Shown: positions 1 through 8,512, counted from the first letter of the stretch. The stretch: 64,000 nt of DNA from Leptothoe sp034932105 (GCF_034932105.1 NZ_JAYGIG010000010.1:20510-84509), one strand, 5' to 3'. Notes: a model not told the origin generated them from the sequence alone. Translations and numbers: made by a program.

Positions 1-6
1 GATCTG

Positions 7-324
7 ATGGGTGATAAGCAAGCTAAGCGCTTTGAGGGTGATTTGGTCGCGATTGGGACTCAAATTCGATTGCCCGATATGACCTCTGGAGCTTTAGTGA
101 CTCATTTGTTAGAGGCAGATCCATTTTCGGCACCCTTGCCAGCATGGCAGACCAATCATCTCAACACCCTCTTTAAAGAACTCCACCGGATTGGTAAAAG
201 TTATTTTGGTCATTCTAATTTTACAGAACGGGCTCTAGAAGCATTGGATGAGCTTTCCTCCACTGAGCGGGATGCTTTTTTGACCTGGCTGAAACAGTTG
301 TCTAGTGGTCAGCTTTGGCAGTAG
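7..324 (+). CDS. small hypothetical protein, possibly 5-prime truncated by the window edge
   Basis: A 105-residue frame is open from the first base of the window, so the ATG at position 7 may be internal and the true N terminus may lie upstream. The product is soluble, with no membrane segment or signal peptide. Its C-terminal half looks helical and rich in Leu/Glu/Ala. I do not recognise a family. The frame ends just before a weak terminator-like A/T stem at 325-365, which supports it being the last gene of a transcript entering from the left. Confidence 0.55.
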   Translation: MGDKQAKRFEGDLVAIGTQIRLPDMTSGALVTHLLEADPFSAPLPAWQTNHLNTLFKELHRIGKSYFGHSNFTERALEALDELSSTERDAFLTWLKQLSSGQLWQ

Positions 325-367
325 AAAAAAGCACTGATACCTGTATTCTGCGGCATTGCTTTTTTTT
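325..367 (+). terminator. weak terminator-like stem after the first gene
   Basis: AAAAAAGCA (325-333) pairs with TGCTTTTTT (357-365), and the right arm merges into a run of eight T. The loop is long (23 nt) and the stem A/T-rich, so efficiency is uncertain. It starts directly at the stop codon of the preceding gene. Confidence 0.45.
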
Positions 368-629
368 GCAAACCGTGGCCTTTTGTCTGAATTATGGGTA
401 TGCTGCGTGTGCGTAAGGCCTATGCCTATTAAAGTCTGGGGTTGCCTCAGCTAGGGGGAGTCTTGGATTCTATGGTGTGGTGGTCTACACTGAGCCCATC
501 GTTATGGATCTATGATTCCTGACTTTTGTGGGTTACGGCTAGGCTACTGTTATGTTCTAGGTAATCCATGGGTAATGATGATTGCCCATGGATGTTGTCT
601 TTGGTGTTATCTGATTAGGGAGTAGGGCA
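368..629. other. intergenic region with one hairpin
   Basis: There is no convincing gene here. The only clear structure is a 13-bp stem with one G-T wobble, 564-576 against 581-593, with loop GATG. It is built around CCATGGG/CCCATGG, and no T-run follows it, so it is not a standard terminator. It lies in the leader region of the downstream membrane-protein gene. Confidence 0.5.
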
Positions 630-1640
630 TTGACTCAATCCTCCAAGGCCGCTAAATCCAGCCCAGGCCAGTCTACGTTGATGCTTTGCCTGGGTTGGGG
701 CATAGGTTCTATCATTTTCTTTTTACTGTTTGGAGCGCTCGCACCCGGAGAAGATTCGCGAGCGGACTGGTTTTTAATATCGATTAATTTTTTAGAGATT
801 TTTGCTTTTCTTTTGGCGGCCTTACTTTGTTTTCGGAATTCTGGTAGCTCGCAGATTATCAGTGGGCGCACTGTTTGGTTTGCTTTGGGCATTGGTATGG
901 CGGCCTATGCTGCGGGCACGGTCTTCTTTTTTCTATGGGGGACGGTTTGGGGCTTAGATCCAGCCGTGTCCATGGGGGATGGATTTTATTTTATTAGTTA
1001 CATTGCCATGGTGGTTGGTATGCTGCTGGCGGCTTTGCCCCGGCGGATCGATTTGAGCTTGTCCCAGTGGGGCACGATTTTGGCCATTGGTGCGGCGGGT
1101 ATTATTTTGGCCTGTGGTCTGAATTTTGGTTGGCCGTCGGTGTCAGCCCAGATATGGATTCAATCCGCCATGGCTGCTGAAATCCGACTAGCGCAAGCTC
1201 CACCCGACGCGGCAGTGGTAGAAGAGGCTGCGGCACCTGTCGTAGAAGAGGCTGTGGACGCGGCCGTTGAACCTGAAGTAAGTGGAGGATTATTGCCTAC
1301 TCCGGGTTGGGCCCAGGCTCTAGATGATGCCCTAGAGCAGTTTGCGGAACCGGTGGCGTTGATTTATGTGATGCTTGACTGCTTTTTGGTGGTGATTGCA
1401 GCGGCTCTGCTGGTGGCTTTCTGGGAGGGGCGTTTTTCTCAATCTTGGAAGCTGATTGCGATCGCAACCTTCTGCCTATACATTGCCGATATGGTGTTTG
1501 CCGCTGTAGGTGATAGCTACGTCGAGGGAGAGCTGTGGGAAGTCTTCTGGATATTATCAGCCCTCTTTTTTGCCGCAGGTGCTGCAATTGAATATAACGT
1601 TTCTAGACGGTCACGCCGGGGATCACGTCGTCGGGCATGA
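630..1640 (+). CDS. polytopic membrane protein with an Ala/Glu/Val-rich loop
   Basis: The product has 336 residues. The TTG start is chosen because an AGGGAG ribosome site (about 617-622) precedes it. Hydrophobic segments lie at roughly residues 17-37, 48-67, 85-105, 117-137 and 148-168. A long loop follows (about 185-235) with VVEEA-type repeats and several Pro. Three more hydrophobic segments come at about 245-263, 275-293 and 303-321, and the tail is Arg/Ser-rich and strongly basic. The pattern suggests an 8-TM inner-membrane protein with the acidic loop on one face. I recognise no catalytic motif and assign no function. Confidence 0.75.
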   Translation: MTQSSKAAKSSPGQSTLMLCLGWGIGSIIFFLLFGALAPGEDSRADWFLISINFLEIFAFLLAALLCFRNSGSSQIISGRTVWFALGIGMAAYAAGTVFFFLWGTVWGLDPAVSMGDGFYFISYIAMVVGMLLAALPRRIDLSLSQWGTILAIGAAGIILACGLNFGWPSVSAQIWIQSAMAAEIRLAQAPPDAAVVEEAAAPVVEEAVDAAVEPEVSGGLLPTPGWAQALDDALEQFAEPVALIYVMLDCFLVVIAAALLVAFWEGRFSQSWKLIAIATFCLYIADMVFAAVGDSYVEGELWEVFWILSALFFAAGAAIEYNVSRRSRRGSRRRA

Positions 1641-1706
1641 CAGTATGGCCAAACCTAGGCATACTAGAGAGACATTTTTGCCCGTTTCTTTGGGGTTGTT
1701 GGTAGC

Positions 1707-2660
1707 ATGGCACCGCGAAAACTGTCTGACGCTGATAAACGCGATGTAATTGAAATATATCGGCAACCGGGAGAAACCACCTCCACCATTGCTAATCGTT
1801 ACGGCGTTAGCACCAGCACCATTAGTCGGATTCTGAAAACGCAGCTGCCCGAAGAGGAATATCGGGAGCTGATTACTCAAAAGCGTTCTGCTCCGGTGGA
1901 AAAGGAAAAGTTAGTCATCCCATCTCCGAAATCGTTGGGTGAGAAGCCTAAGCCAGGAAAACCCGTACCCCGGCCTCGCAAGCCTGCATCTCTAAATGAT
2001 GATGCAGACGAAGGCATTGGTGGGCCTATCCTGACCCAGGCTGAGGATGACGGCCAGTTGACCCTATTGTCCGCAGACAATAGGGAGTCTGGCCAGAAAC
2101 CAGTTATCAACCCAGCGAAGCTCCCACCGCGTCGCCGTGATGATGTGTCGGCTGTGGCGACTGAGCTTTTAACCGATCCCAAGGTTCGTCGTCAGGATGA
2201 CATTGAAGATGACGACTTAGATGCTCTAGATGATGACGAGGATTTAGACGATCTCGATGATGATCTCGATAGCGATCTAGACGACGAGTTTGACGATGAT
2301 GAGGATGATGACGAGTTTGATGGCGAGGCCAGACTGTTAGGGTCAGCGGTTGAAATTATGCCGATTGCGGATGCCGTTTTTCCTCGCACCTGCTATCTCG
2401 TGGTTGATCGTTTGTCAGAGTTAATTACCCATCCGCTCACGGAATTTGCTCAGTTAGGGGATATTCCAGCTGAGGAATTGTCCGCCCGCACCCTACCGAT
2501 TTTTGATAATCATCGTGTAGCCCGTCGTTTTTCACGTCGTAATCAACGGGTGATCAAAGTACCCGATGGTCAGTTGATTACTAAGGCCACTGCCTATCTC
2601 CAGGCTAAGGGGATTACCCATTTGTTGATGGATGGTAATATCTATGCGCTTTTGGGCTAG
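1707..2660 (+). CDS. HTH protein with poly-acidic linker (transposase-like HTH, cyanobacterial)
   Basis: The product has 317 residues in three parts. Residues 1-55 form a helix-turn-helix of the homeodomain-like/transposase kind (core IANRYGVSTSTISRIL). Residues 60-150 are Pro/Lys/Arg-rich and low in complexity. Residues about 165-205 are almost entirely Asp/Glu, with many Asp-Asp-Leu repeats. The C-terminal 110 residues form a folded-looking domain of unknown type. There is no DDE catalytic set, so this is not an active transposase; it is more likely a DNA-binding regulator or nucleoid protein. The acidic stretch may mimic DNA or hold the HTH in check, which is inference. Confidence 0.75.
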   Translation: MAPRKLSDADKRDVIEIYRQPGETTSTIANRYGVSTSTISRILKTQLPEEEYRELITQKRSAPVEKEKLVIPSPKSLGEKPKPGKPVPRPRKPASLNDDADEGIGGPILTQAEDDGQLTLLSADNRESGQKPVINPAKLPPRRRDDVSAVATELLTDPKVRRQDDIEDDDLDALDDDEDLDDLDDDLDSDLDDEFDDDEDDDEFDGEARLLGSAVEIMPIADAVFPRTCYLVVDRLSELITHPLTEFAQLGDIPAEELSARTLPIFDNHRVARRFSRRNQRVIKVPDGQLITKATAYLQAKGITHLLMDGNIYALLG

Positions 2661-2698
2661 GGCATGGGCTGATATCCCCTACCCCGATCTCCCCCACC

Positions 2699-3391
2699 CT
2701 ACAGGTCAAAATTGAAGCCCGTTTTCTGGCGCTCTATATATTTGGTGTGATCAAAACGGTAGAGCTGGGCGGCCCGGTGGGGGACATTGGTTTCTTTTTC
2801 CTCTAGGGCGATCAGAATATCTTGTTTCAGCAGCTTTTTGCGAAAGTTACGTTTGTCAAATGGCCGAGCTAAAACGATTTCGTAGAGTCGTTGCAGCTGG
2901 GTGAGGGTGAACTTGGTTGGCAGTAGCTCAAACCCAATGGGTTTGTGGCGGATAGTGGTGCGGAGTTTTGCGATCGCATCCTGCACAATTGTGCCATGGT
3001 CAAAGGCCAGGGCCGGCAGCCTGTCCCAGGGCCACCACCGAGCCGCTTTCGCATCCGTAGCCGCTTTGATCTGATAATCCCAAAGATTGCCTAGGGCATA
3101 GAACGCCACCGTCACCGTGTGACCACGAGGATCTCGACCCGGCTGACCATAGGTTTGCAGCTGTTCCAAACAGAGGCCGGTGACGTCGGTTTCTTCCTGC
3201 AGCTCGCGGCGAGCGGCCTCCTCTAACCCTTCATGGGGACGGACAAATCCTCCCGGTAAGGCCCATTGCCGCACAAAAGGAGGCAGTCTCCGCTGAATTA
3301 ACAACACCTGTAAACAATCGGTTTGGTCGAGGCCAAACACCACGCAGTCCACGGTGACCGCAGGCCGAGGATAGTCATAGGCATGAACCAT
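2699..3391 (-). CDS. Nudix hydrolase with C-terminal winged-helix domain, NrtR-like
   Basis: The product has 230 residues. The Nudix box is intact (about residues 48-69: G, five residues, E54, seven residues, then RELQEE), so pyrophosphatase chemistry on ADP-ribose or a similar nucleotide sugar is possible. From residue about 150 the chain continues into a winged-helix-like domain (FTLTQLQRLYEIVL and FRKKLL), the architecture of NrtR, the Nudix-related regulator of NAD metabolism. NrtR proteins bind ADP-ribose and often have a degenerate Nudix box; here the box is canonical, so the protein may be enzyme, regulator or both. It is divergent from an ADP-ribosylglycohydrolase and a nicotinamidase-like gene, which fits an NAD-related role. 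Confidence 0.8.
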   Translation of the reverse strand: MVHAYDYPRPAVTVDCVVFGLDQTDCLQVLLIQRRLPPFVRQWALPGGFVRPHEGLEEAARRELQEETDVTGLCLEQLQTYGQPGRDPRGHTVTVAFYALGNLWDYQIKAATDAKAARWWPWDRLPALAFDHGTIVQDAIAKLRTTIRHKPIGFELLPTKFTLTQLQRLYEIVLARPFDKRNFRKKLLKQDILIALEEKETNVPHRAAQLYRFDHTKYIERQKTGFNFDL

Positions 3392-3447
3392 GGCATGGCA
3401 GTTAGTTGACGTTTTAGGAGGTATTAGCTATAACCAAAATAACCTTA

Positions 3448-3462
3448 GTGTAAAAAATACAC
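3448..3462. promoter_or_regulatory. palindromic operator candidate for the NrtR-like protein
   Basis: GTGTA-AAAAA-TACAC is a perfect 5-bp inverted repeat with a 5-nt spacer. It contains a GT-N7-AC core (3450-3460), which I recall as the common feature of NrtR sites. It lies in the 107-bp divergent gap, 57 bp from the Nudix start and 37 bp from the ADP-ribosylglycohydrolase start, so one dimer could control both promoters. Binding is inferred, not shown. Confidence 0.5.
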
Positions 3463-3498
3463 AATACAGATTTTCCTTTTCCCCTATCTTTCTTTCCT

Positions 3499-4296
3499 AT
3501 GCTCGGCGCAATTGCAGGCGACATTATCGGTTCTGTCTATGAGTTTGCAAACCATAAGACCAAGGACTTTCCCTTGTTTACAGACCACAGTATTTTTACC
3601 GACGATACTATCTTGACGGTGGCTGTGGCGGATGTGCTGCTCCATGGGGGGAGCTATGGGGATGCGTTTAAGCGTTACTATCGCCGCTATCCCAATCCTT
3701 GTGGGGGATATGGGGCCAGATTTCAGGCTTGGGCGGCTGCCGCCGAAAGTCAGCCCTATAACAGCTGGGGCAATGGCGCTGCCATGCGGGTCAGCCCGGT
3801 GGCCTATGTCCATCAGGACCTGGAGGCAGTGTTACGGGCCGCAGAGCAAACGGCTGTGGTGACCCACAATCACCCAGAAGGGATTAAGGGGGCCCAGGCT
3901 ACCGCTGCTGCTATTTTTTTGGCTCGTCAGGGACAGCCCAAGGACGTCATTAAGCAGTACGTGGAAACTACGTTTGGCTATAACCTTAGCCGCAGTCTGG
4001 ATCAGATTCGACCGGACTATCGGTTTAATGAGTCCTGCCAAGCCACGGTGCCTGAAGCGATGATTTCTTTTCTGGAGTCCACCAGCTTTACCGATGCCAT
4101 TCGGAATGCGGTTTCCCTTGGCGGAGATGCGGATACCCTGACCTGTATCACGGGCAGCATGGCGGAGGCATTCTATGGCGATATCCCTGAAGCCATTGCC
4201 GATCGGGTGTGGGGTTTACTGCCTGAGCATCTCAAAACGATTATTGTGCAGTTCAAAGCCGCCTACATGCCTTTGCTTCAAGCCCCAGTTAATTAG
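3499..4296 (+). CDS. ADP-ribosylglycohydrolase (DraG/ARH family)
   Basis: The product has 265 residues. The family's metal-binding motifs are all present: GAIAGD at residues 3-8, TDDT at 34-37 and GGDADT at about 208-213. These place Asp residues around two Mg ions. The family removes ADP-ribose from modified proteins or cleaves ADP-ribosyl compounds; the substrate here is unknown. The ATG lies close to the fold start, so the start is secure. A nicotinamidase-like gene follows 63 bp downstream on the same strand and a Nudix/NrtR-like gene is divergent. This is a coherent set for releasing and recycling ADP-ribose and nicotinamide. Confidence 0.88.
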   Translation: MLGAIAGDIIGSVYEFANHKTKDFPLFTDHSIFTDDTILTVAVADVLLHGGSYGDAFKRYYRRYPNPCGGYGARFQAWAAAAESQPYNSWGNGAAMRVSPVAYVHQDLEAVLRAAEQTAVVTHNHPEGIKGAQATAAAIFLARQGQPKDVIKQYVETTFGYNLSRSLDQIRPDYRFNESCQATVPEAMISFLESTSFTDAIRNAVSLGGDADTLTCITGSMAEAFYGDIPEAIADRVWGLLPEHLKTIIVQFKAAYMPLLQAPVN

Positions 4297-4359
4297 CAGG
4301 GGCATGGCCTCAAAGTCCTTTTCCCCCTATCAGACCTTCTCATATCCCTGGAGATACTA

Positions 4360-5391
4360 GTGATGTCCCATTCCCTACCGATACCTGACTTCTTTGCTTC
4401 CGATCGCGTGGGCGAAGTGTGGCGTGTGCCCTATGAGGAGCGCGCAACCCAGGCTAAAAATTGGGCTCAAATCCATGGCATTAAACCGGCGGATAGGGAC
4501 AGTCCAAGGCTGTGTTTGTTGGCCATTGATGTGCAAAACACCTTTTGTATTCCTGGGTTTGAGTTGTTCGTCGGCGGGACTTCTGGCCAGGGGGCGGTGG
4601 ATGATACCCGCCGTCTCTGTGAGTTTGTCTATGGCAACCTGGGCCAGATTACGGAAATTGTCCCTACGATGGATACCCATCGGGCCATGCAAATTTTTCA
4701 CGCAGTGTTTTGGATCGATGGCGATGGTCAAATGCCAGCACCCATGACCATGGTGGAACTGGAGGATGTGCGCAGCGGCCGCTGGCGGGTGAATCCGGCT
4801 ATAGTTCCTAGTTTAGGGGTGCCGTTAGGGCAGCTAGAAGACTTTGCCCTGCACTACGTGAAACGTCTGAGTGACGATGGTAAATATCCCCTGACGATAT
4901 GGCCTTACCATTCCATGCTGGGGGGCATTGGCCACAGTTTGGTCTCAGCCTTTGAGGAGGCTTGCTTTTTCCATAATGTGGCCCGTCAGTCCCAGACCCG
5001 CTTTGAACTGAAGGGCAGTAACCCTCTGACCGAGAACTACTCGGTGCTACGGCCAGAGGTGTTAGATGATGCGGCCGGACAGCCCGTGGCGAAGAAAAAT
5101 CAGGCGTTGATCCAGCATTTGATGACCTTTGATGCGGTTGCGATCGCAGGCCAAGCCAAAAGTCACTGCGTCGCTTGGACCATTGACGATCTCCTCAGCG
5201 AAATTCAACAGGTGGAGGACGCTACGCTGGCCAGCAAAATTTACTTAATCGACGATTGCAGTTCGCCGGTGGTGGTGCCAGGGGTGGTGGATTTTTCCGC
5301 CAATGCCGATGCTGCTTACCAACGATTCGCTGAGGCTGGCATGAATATCATTCAGTCCACCAGCCCGATGACAGATTGGTTGCCCGATTAG
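4360..5391 (+). CDS. isochorismatase/nicotinamidase-like cysteine hydrolase
   Basis: The product has 343 residues counted from GTG 4360. The ATG two codons away (4363) has better spacing to GGAG at 4350-4353 and is equally possible. The catalytic Asp sits in LLAIDVQNTF (about D57). The likely metal ligands are in MDTHRAMQIFH (about 104-114), and the nucleophile Cys is in SHCVAWT (about C270). At 343 residues it is much longer than a typical nicotinamidase (about 200), with insertions between the metal site and the Cys. Nicotinamide deamidation is suggested by the NAD-related neighbours, but another amide or isochorismate-type substrate is possible. It is probably co-transcribed with the ADP-ribosylglycohydrolase. 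Confidence 0.8.
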   Translation: MMSHSLPIPDFFASDRVGEVWRVPYEERATQAKNWAQIHGIKPADRDSPRLCLLAIDVQNTFCIPGFELFVGGTSGQGAVDDTRRLCEFVYGNLGQITEIVPTMDTHRAMQIFHAVFWIDGDGQMPAPMTMVELEDVRSGRWRVNPAIVPSLGVPLGQLEDFALHYVKRLSDDGKYPLTIWPYHSMLGGIGHSLVSAFEEACFFHNVARQSQTRFELKGSNPLTENYSVLRPEVLDDAAGQPVAKKNQALIQHLMTFDAVAIAGQAKSHCVAWTIDDLLSEIQQVEDATLASKIYLIDDCSSPVVVPGVVDFSANADAAYQRFAEAGMNIIQSTSPMTDWLPD

Positions 5392-5469
5392 GGGCTCAGA
5401 TCAGCCTGTTATTCCTAACTTTCAGCGATACCTATGGTGTGGGTTATGGGGGCACAGGTATATTTAAAT

Positions 5470-5499
5470 GTCTGGACTTAAAAATACTTAAGTCCAGAC
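5470..5499 (+). terminator. terminator-like hairpin after the ADP-ribose/nicotinamide operon
   Basis: A perfect 12-bp stem, GTCTGGACTTAA (5470-5481) with TTAAGTCCAGAC (5488-5499), has a 6-nt loop and is followed by GTTTATC. It lies 79 bp past the stop of the nicotinamidase-like gene. The T-run is short, so it may be a moderate terminator or an mRNA-stabilising end. Confidence 0.55.
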
Positions 5500-5986
5500 G
5501 TTTATCATTCCTTCATAACTATTATGTCGGGCTCTTAATCAGGATGCTTGATGTTTATAGCCTCAAGAAAGTGGGTTAAAAACTATTAACTTGACGATGG
5601 TGCACCCCAACAGATCTAGAGCTATGTCGAACGTGTTTTGAACGGCTAATCTTTGTCTGCCGCAGTTGAAAATTTGCTAAAAGACCTATGTATAAAAGGA
5701 TTTTTGTATATTTTTGCAAAATATACTGATAGTATGTCACTGCGATTATGGGAGGGGTTAGCCTTTTTGACCCAGGCTAATCCCTCGCTACAAAACTTAG
5801 CTATATCTCAAAATGTGGCGATTCTTTTGTTGTTTTACTTCCTTTGGAATAATTTCAATTAAACTGACGTTAGTGTGATGCCCTATATGGGTACTTTATA
5901 ATCTTTGCTTGTTTGTTTTGGGTCCGTCTGTTCGCATTAGTAAAGCGTTGTTCTACTACTGTTAAAAACGTTTATCAGGTCCTGTT
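5500..5986. other. AT-rich intergenic region
   Basis: About 490 bp, clearly more AT-rich than its surroundings. It holds one possible small membrane-peptide frame (5734-5862, listed separately) and otherwise nothing I can identify. It presumably contains the promoter of the zinc-ribbon gene at 5987. Confidence 0.5.
5734..5862 (+). CDS. possible 42-residue single-pass membrane peptide
   Basis: The frame starts at ATG 5734 and runs to TAA at 5860-5862. It encodes a short polar N terminus and a C-terminal hydrophobic segment (NVAILLLFYFLW) ending in Asn/Phe. The frame also extends upstream to a TTG at 5653. There is no clear ribosome site, and I cannot match it to Psb, Psa, Pet or Ndh small subunits. 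It could be chance coding in AT-rich DNA. It is recorded because cyanobacteria carry many small single-pass photosynthetic subunits of this size. Confidence 0.25.
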   Translation: MSLRLWEGLAFLTQANPSLQNLAISQNVAILLLFYFLWNNFN

Positions 5987-6706
5987 ATGCATTGCCCCTG
6001 TTGTCAGACATCTACCTTAAAGCGTGCTCGCTTAGATGAGCATTTAGCCGTTCACGCCTGCCAAACCTGTGAGGGGCACTGGGTTTCTTCCTATGATTAC
6101 TGGCATTGGCTAGAGTGGCAGCCCGACAGTGGCAAAATTAAGCCTTGTAACTCCAATGATTTAAGTGACCCGCTCAGCGTTTCTGACAATCGTCATGCAT
6201 CCTTCTGTCCTGAGTGCAATCACTTGATGCGGCGAGCTAAAGTTGGCCACGGCATCAAGTTTTATCTGGATCGCTGCTCCCACTGCGGTGGCAGCTGGTT
6301 TGACAAGGGAGAATGGCAACAACTTCAGGCCCACAATATTCACGATAAGGTTCACCTTGTTTTTTCCGAGTCTTGGCAGTCTCAGATTCGTCAAGCAGAA
6401 TTTCATCGGGTTTTAGAAGCAACCTATCGTAGTGCCCTAGGGGATGAAGACTATGCCCAGGCGCTCACTGTCAGAGCCTGGCTTGAACAGCATCCCCACC
6501 GGGACTATATTCTGTCCGTCCTCAATCAGGTGCCACCCTCCGAGGATGAGTCTCGCTATGTCCCTGTGCGTAAGTTTCAGTCGCGACCGGTGCAAAAGTC
6601 GCAGCCGCAAAACGATCGCCCCAAGCAAGATGTGAATCATGCTCCCGTTGCCATCGGCCACGGCGTGCACCCAAAACCCTACGACTATCCTCAACCCGCT
6701 AAGTAA
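5987..6706 (+). CDS. double zinc-ribbon (TFIIB-type) protein
   Basis: The product has 239 residues. Two zinc ribbons are visible. The first is at residues 3-28 (CPCC paired with CQTC). The second is at about 74-100 (CPEC paired with CSHCGGSWF), where the CxxCGGxWFD pattern is typical of the zf-TFIIB family. The middle is helical and the C-terminal 60 residues are Gln/Pro/Lys-rich and probably disordered. The family is widespread in bacteria without a settled role. It stands alone between a long AT-rich upstream region and a convergent DUF3370 gene. Confidence 0.78.
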   Translation: MHCPCCQTSTLKRARLDEHLAVHACQTCEGHWVSSYDYWHWLEWQPDSGKIKPCNSNDLSDPLSVSDNRHASFCPECNHLMRRAKVGHGIKFYLDRCSHCGGSWFDKGEWQQLQAHNIHDKVHLVFSESWQSQIRQAEFHRVLEATYRSALGDEDYAQALTVRAWLEQHPHRDYILSVLNQVPPSEDESRYVPVRKFQSRPVQKSQPQNDRPKQDVNHAPVAIGHGVHPKPYDYPQPAK

Positions 6707-6851
6707 TCTCGCGTCAGTTTGGTCAGTGTCTAGAACTCTGACGTTCTGCCCAGCCCTGTTCAGCCCATTGAGGAGTGTCTCAAAGGTCTTTGCAGAGTGT
6801 GGCAGAATGCGGCTCTGAGGTTTTGTGCTGATAGAAGAACCTCCGGGAGCA

Positions 6852-8360
6852 TTAGTCCTGGGTTGTCAGGGTAAGCACTTGGGGGGGAGTGGCGTCTGGA
6901 GGGTATAGAAACTGGACTTCCACTGAACGTTCTTCGTTCGGTTCGAGGGTTAAGGTGACTAACGGGGGGCCACTTTGACCCCGTCTCTGTACGAGGTGAA
7001 TATAGTCGGCTCGACGTTCACCCCGATCGTTGCGGTACAAAAACAGCACCGTGCCCCGAAAGAAAATCCTAGAGTCGTGGGGATTTAAAAAGGTCAGGGC
7101 GTTTCTGATGTTTTCGTTCTGGAGTGGTGTTTGCACTGACAGGGCAACGGTTTGGGGCCGATCTGTTGGGTTATGCAAGGGCAGTGTGAGAGCATATTCG
7201 GTGCCATAGTTGCCATGGGCCCGATAGGCTGTGTCGTTATAGCGTCTCAGCATAGGAGCACTTTGAACTTGCCCCGTACCAAAGGTATTGCGATCAACCG
7301 TGCTAATGACATAGGAAATCTGTTGCCCTGGGGCAGGGATGGCCAGCTTAGAGGAACGTCGATCGGTGAGATTGGTTTGCCAGCGTGAACCACGACTGAC
7401 CCCCGCCACCCGTCCATAGATGAAGGGATTTGCCGTTTGCCCCGGTCGACTGGGAGCCCGGTCTCGGGGGGTAGCGAGACGGCCGTTGGCTAAAACCTGA
7501 AGCCATTCCTCCAGGCTGGGTACCCGTTCTCCGTCGTTGGCCCGGGGGGCGAACATCGCCAAACTAGCGACATATAACGGTCCATCGCTGGATAGACGCA
7601 TTAATGTGGATCTGGCGTTGCTGCGATTGCCGCCTAGGCTGCTGGGTAAAGGGGGTAATAGGCTACTGCCAGCGGGGAGGGTGCCGTCTGTTGCTACGGA
7701 AAGTCGGCGCACCGGCAGGGGGGCATTCATGAGCAGGTAGCTTTCCTGGGGGGGAATGGTAATTTCATTGGGCCAAAAAGACTGGCGGCGGTCCCTCAGG
7801 ATTTCATTCATGAGACGGCTGCCTGGCCCGGAGAACTGGTTGCTGGCCAGATTAAATTCCACATCGTTGCGCCCGTGCCAAGGAGCTTCTTGGCTGAGGT
7901 AGCTGGCGGCTTCGCGAAAACTGAGTTTAACGGCCCGGCGGCTAGGGTTATGGAGCACAATGCCTAGGTAGCGGGTGCGGGTGTCATTGTCGCTTTGGGC
8001 CTGCACGACATGGTGGGCAAAGATGTCAAACCGGCCCTCAAATGCATAGTCTAGATGGGCGGACGGGTCGGCTTTGTCCCCCGATGGAAAGGTGGATAGC
8101 AAAATGCCTTCCGTGGCAATGATTTCAGGACTATTGCTATTGAAGACGGGCACATCATCCAGCTCCCCTGGCAGGGGACGTACTTCCTGAATTTGCGGAA
8201 TGACTTGGCCTGGGTTTTGGGCAACGGTTCTGGTGCTGGACTCTGCAGGTGCCGTTAGCTCGATGGGGGGTAATGCTTGCTCGGGGGGCTGGTTGGTGGG
8301 GATCAGCGGGGGGAAGGTAGCAAGGGAATACAGCGCGAGGAAAAACGGCAATGGGCTCAT
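6852..8360 (-). CDS. exported DUF3370 family protein
   Basis: The frame is open back to 8462, but the ATG at 8360 is preferred because it gives a normal signal-peptide-like N terminus (MSPLPFFLALYSL). That yields 502 residues. The region after the Pro-rich linker contains RPLPGELDDVPVFNSNSPE and EGILLSTFP, which I recognise as the conserved start of the cyanobacterial DUF3370 family. The rest is beta-rich with many Arg-Pro and Asn-Pro pairs, consistent with a periplasmic or outer-membrane-associated protein. The function is unknown. It is monocistronic, with convergent and divergent neighbours. Confidence 0.75.
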   Translation of the reverse strand: MSPLPFFLALYSLATFPPLIPTNQPPEQALPPIELTAPAESSTRTVAQNPGQVIPQIQEVRPLPGELDDVPVFNSNSPEIIATEGILLSTFPSGDKADPSAHLDYAFEGRFDIFAHHVVQAQSDNDTRTRYLGIVLHNPSRRAVKLSFREAASYLSQEAPWHGRNDVEFNLASNQFSGPGSRLMNEILRDRRQSFWPNEITIPPQESYLLMNAPLPVRRLSVATDGTLPAGSSLLPPLPSSLGGNRSNARSTLMRLSSDGPLYVASLAMFAPRANDGERVPSLEEWLQVLANGRLATPRDRAPSRPGQTANPFIYGRVAGVSRGSRWQTNLTDRRSSKLAIPAPGQQISYVISTVDRNTFGTGQVQSAPMLRRYNDTAYRAHGNYGTEYALTLPLHNPTDRPQTVALSVQTPLQNENIRNALTFLNPHDSRIFFRGTVLFLYRNDRGERRADYIHLVQRRGQSGPPLVTLTLEPNEERSVEVQFLYPPDATPPQVLTLTTQD

Positions 8361-8512
8361 GGGGGTAACAGATACTGAGGTCGTGCTGGGGACAACCGAT
8401 GAATGACTGTGGCCTAACCTACCATTCAATTGGTAGCTAATGTTACTAGCTGTGCCTTTCAAGGGACTGGTTCCCAGGATTGCTACTGGTTATAGTCCTA
8501 GGGGGTGGAATC

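Noticed and set aside
1707..1900. Possible transposase remnant or insertion sequence
   Set aside because: Only the HTH is transposase-like; there is no DDE domain, inverted repeats or target duplication.
2192..2389. Minus-strand Ser-rich frame
   Set aside because: It mirrors the Asp/Glu-coding stretch of the HTH gene (GAT/GAC read backwards gives Ser-rich codons) and has no ribosome site.
5376..5579. 67-residue frame after the nicotinamidase-like gene
   Set aside because: It overlaps the end of that gene and runs straight through the terminator-like hairpin; composition is non-coding.
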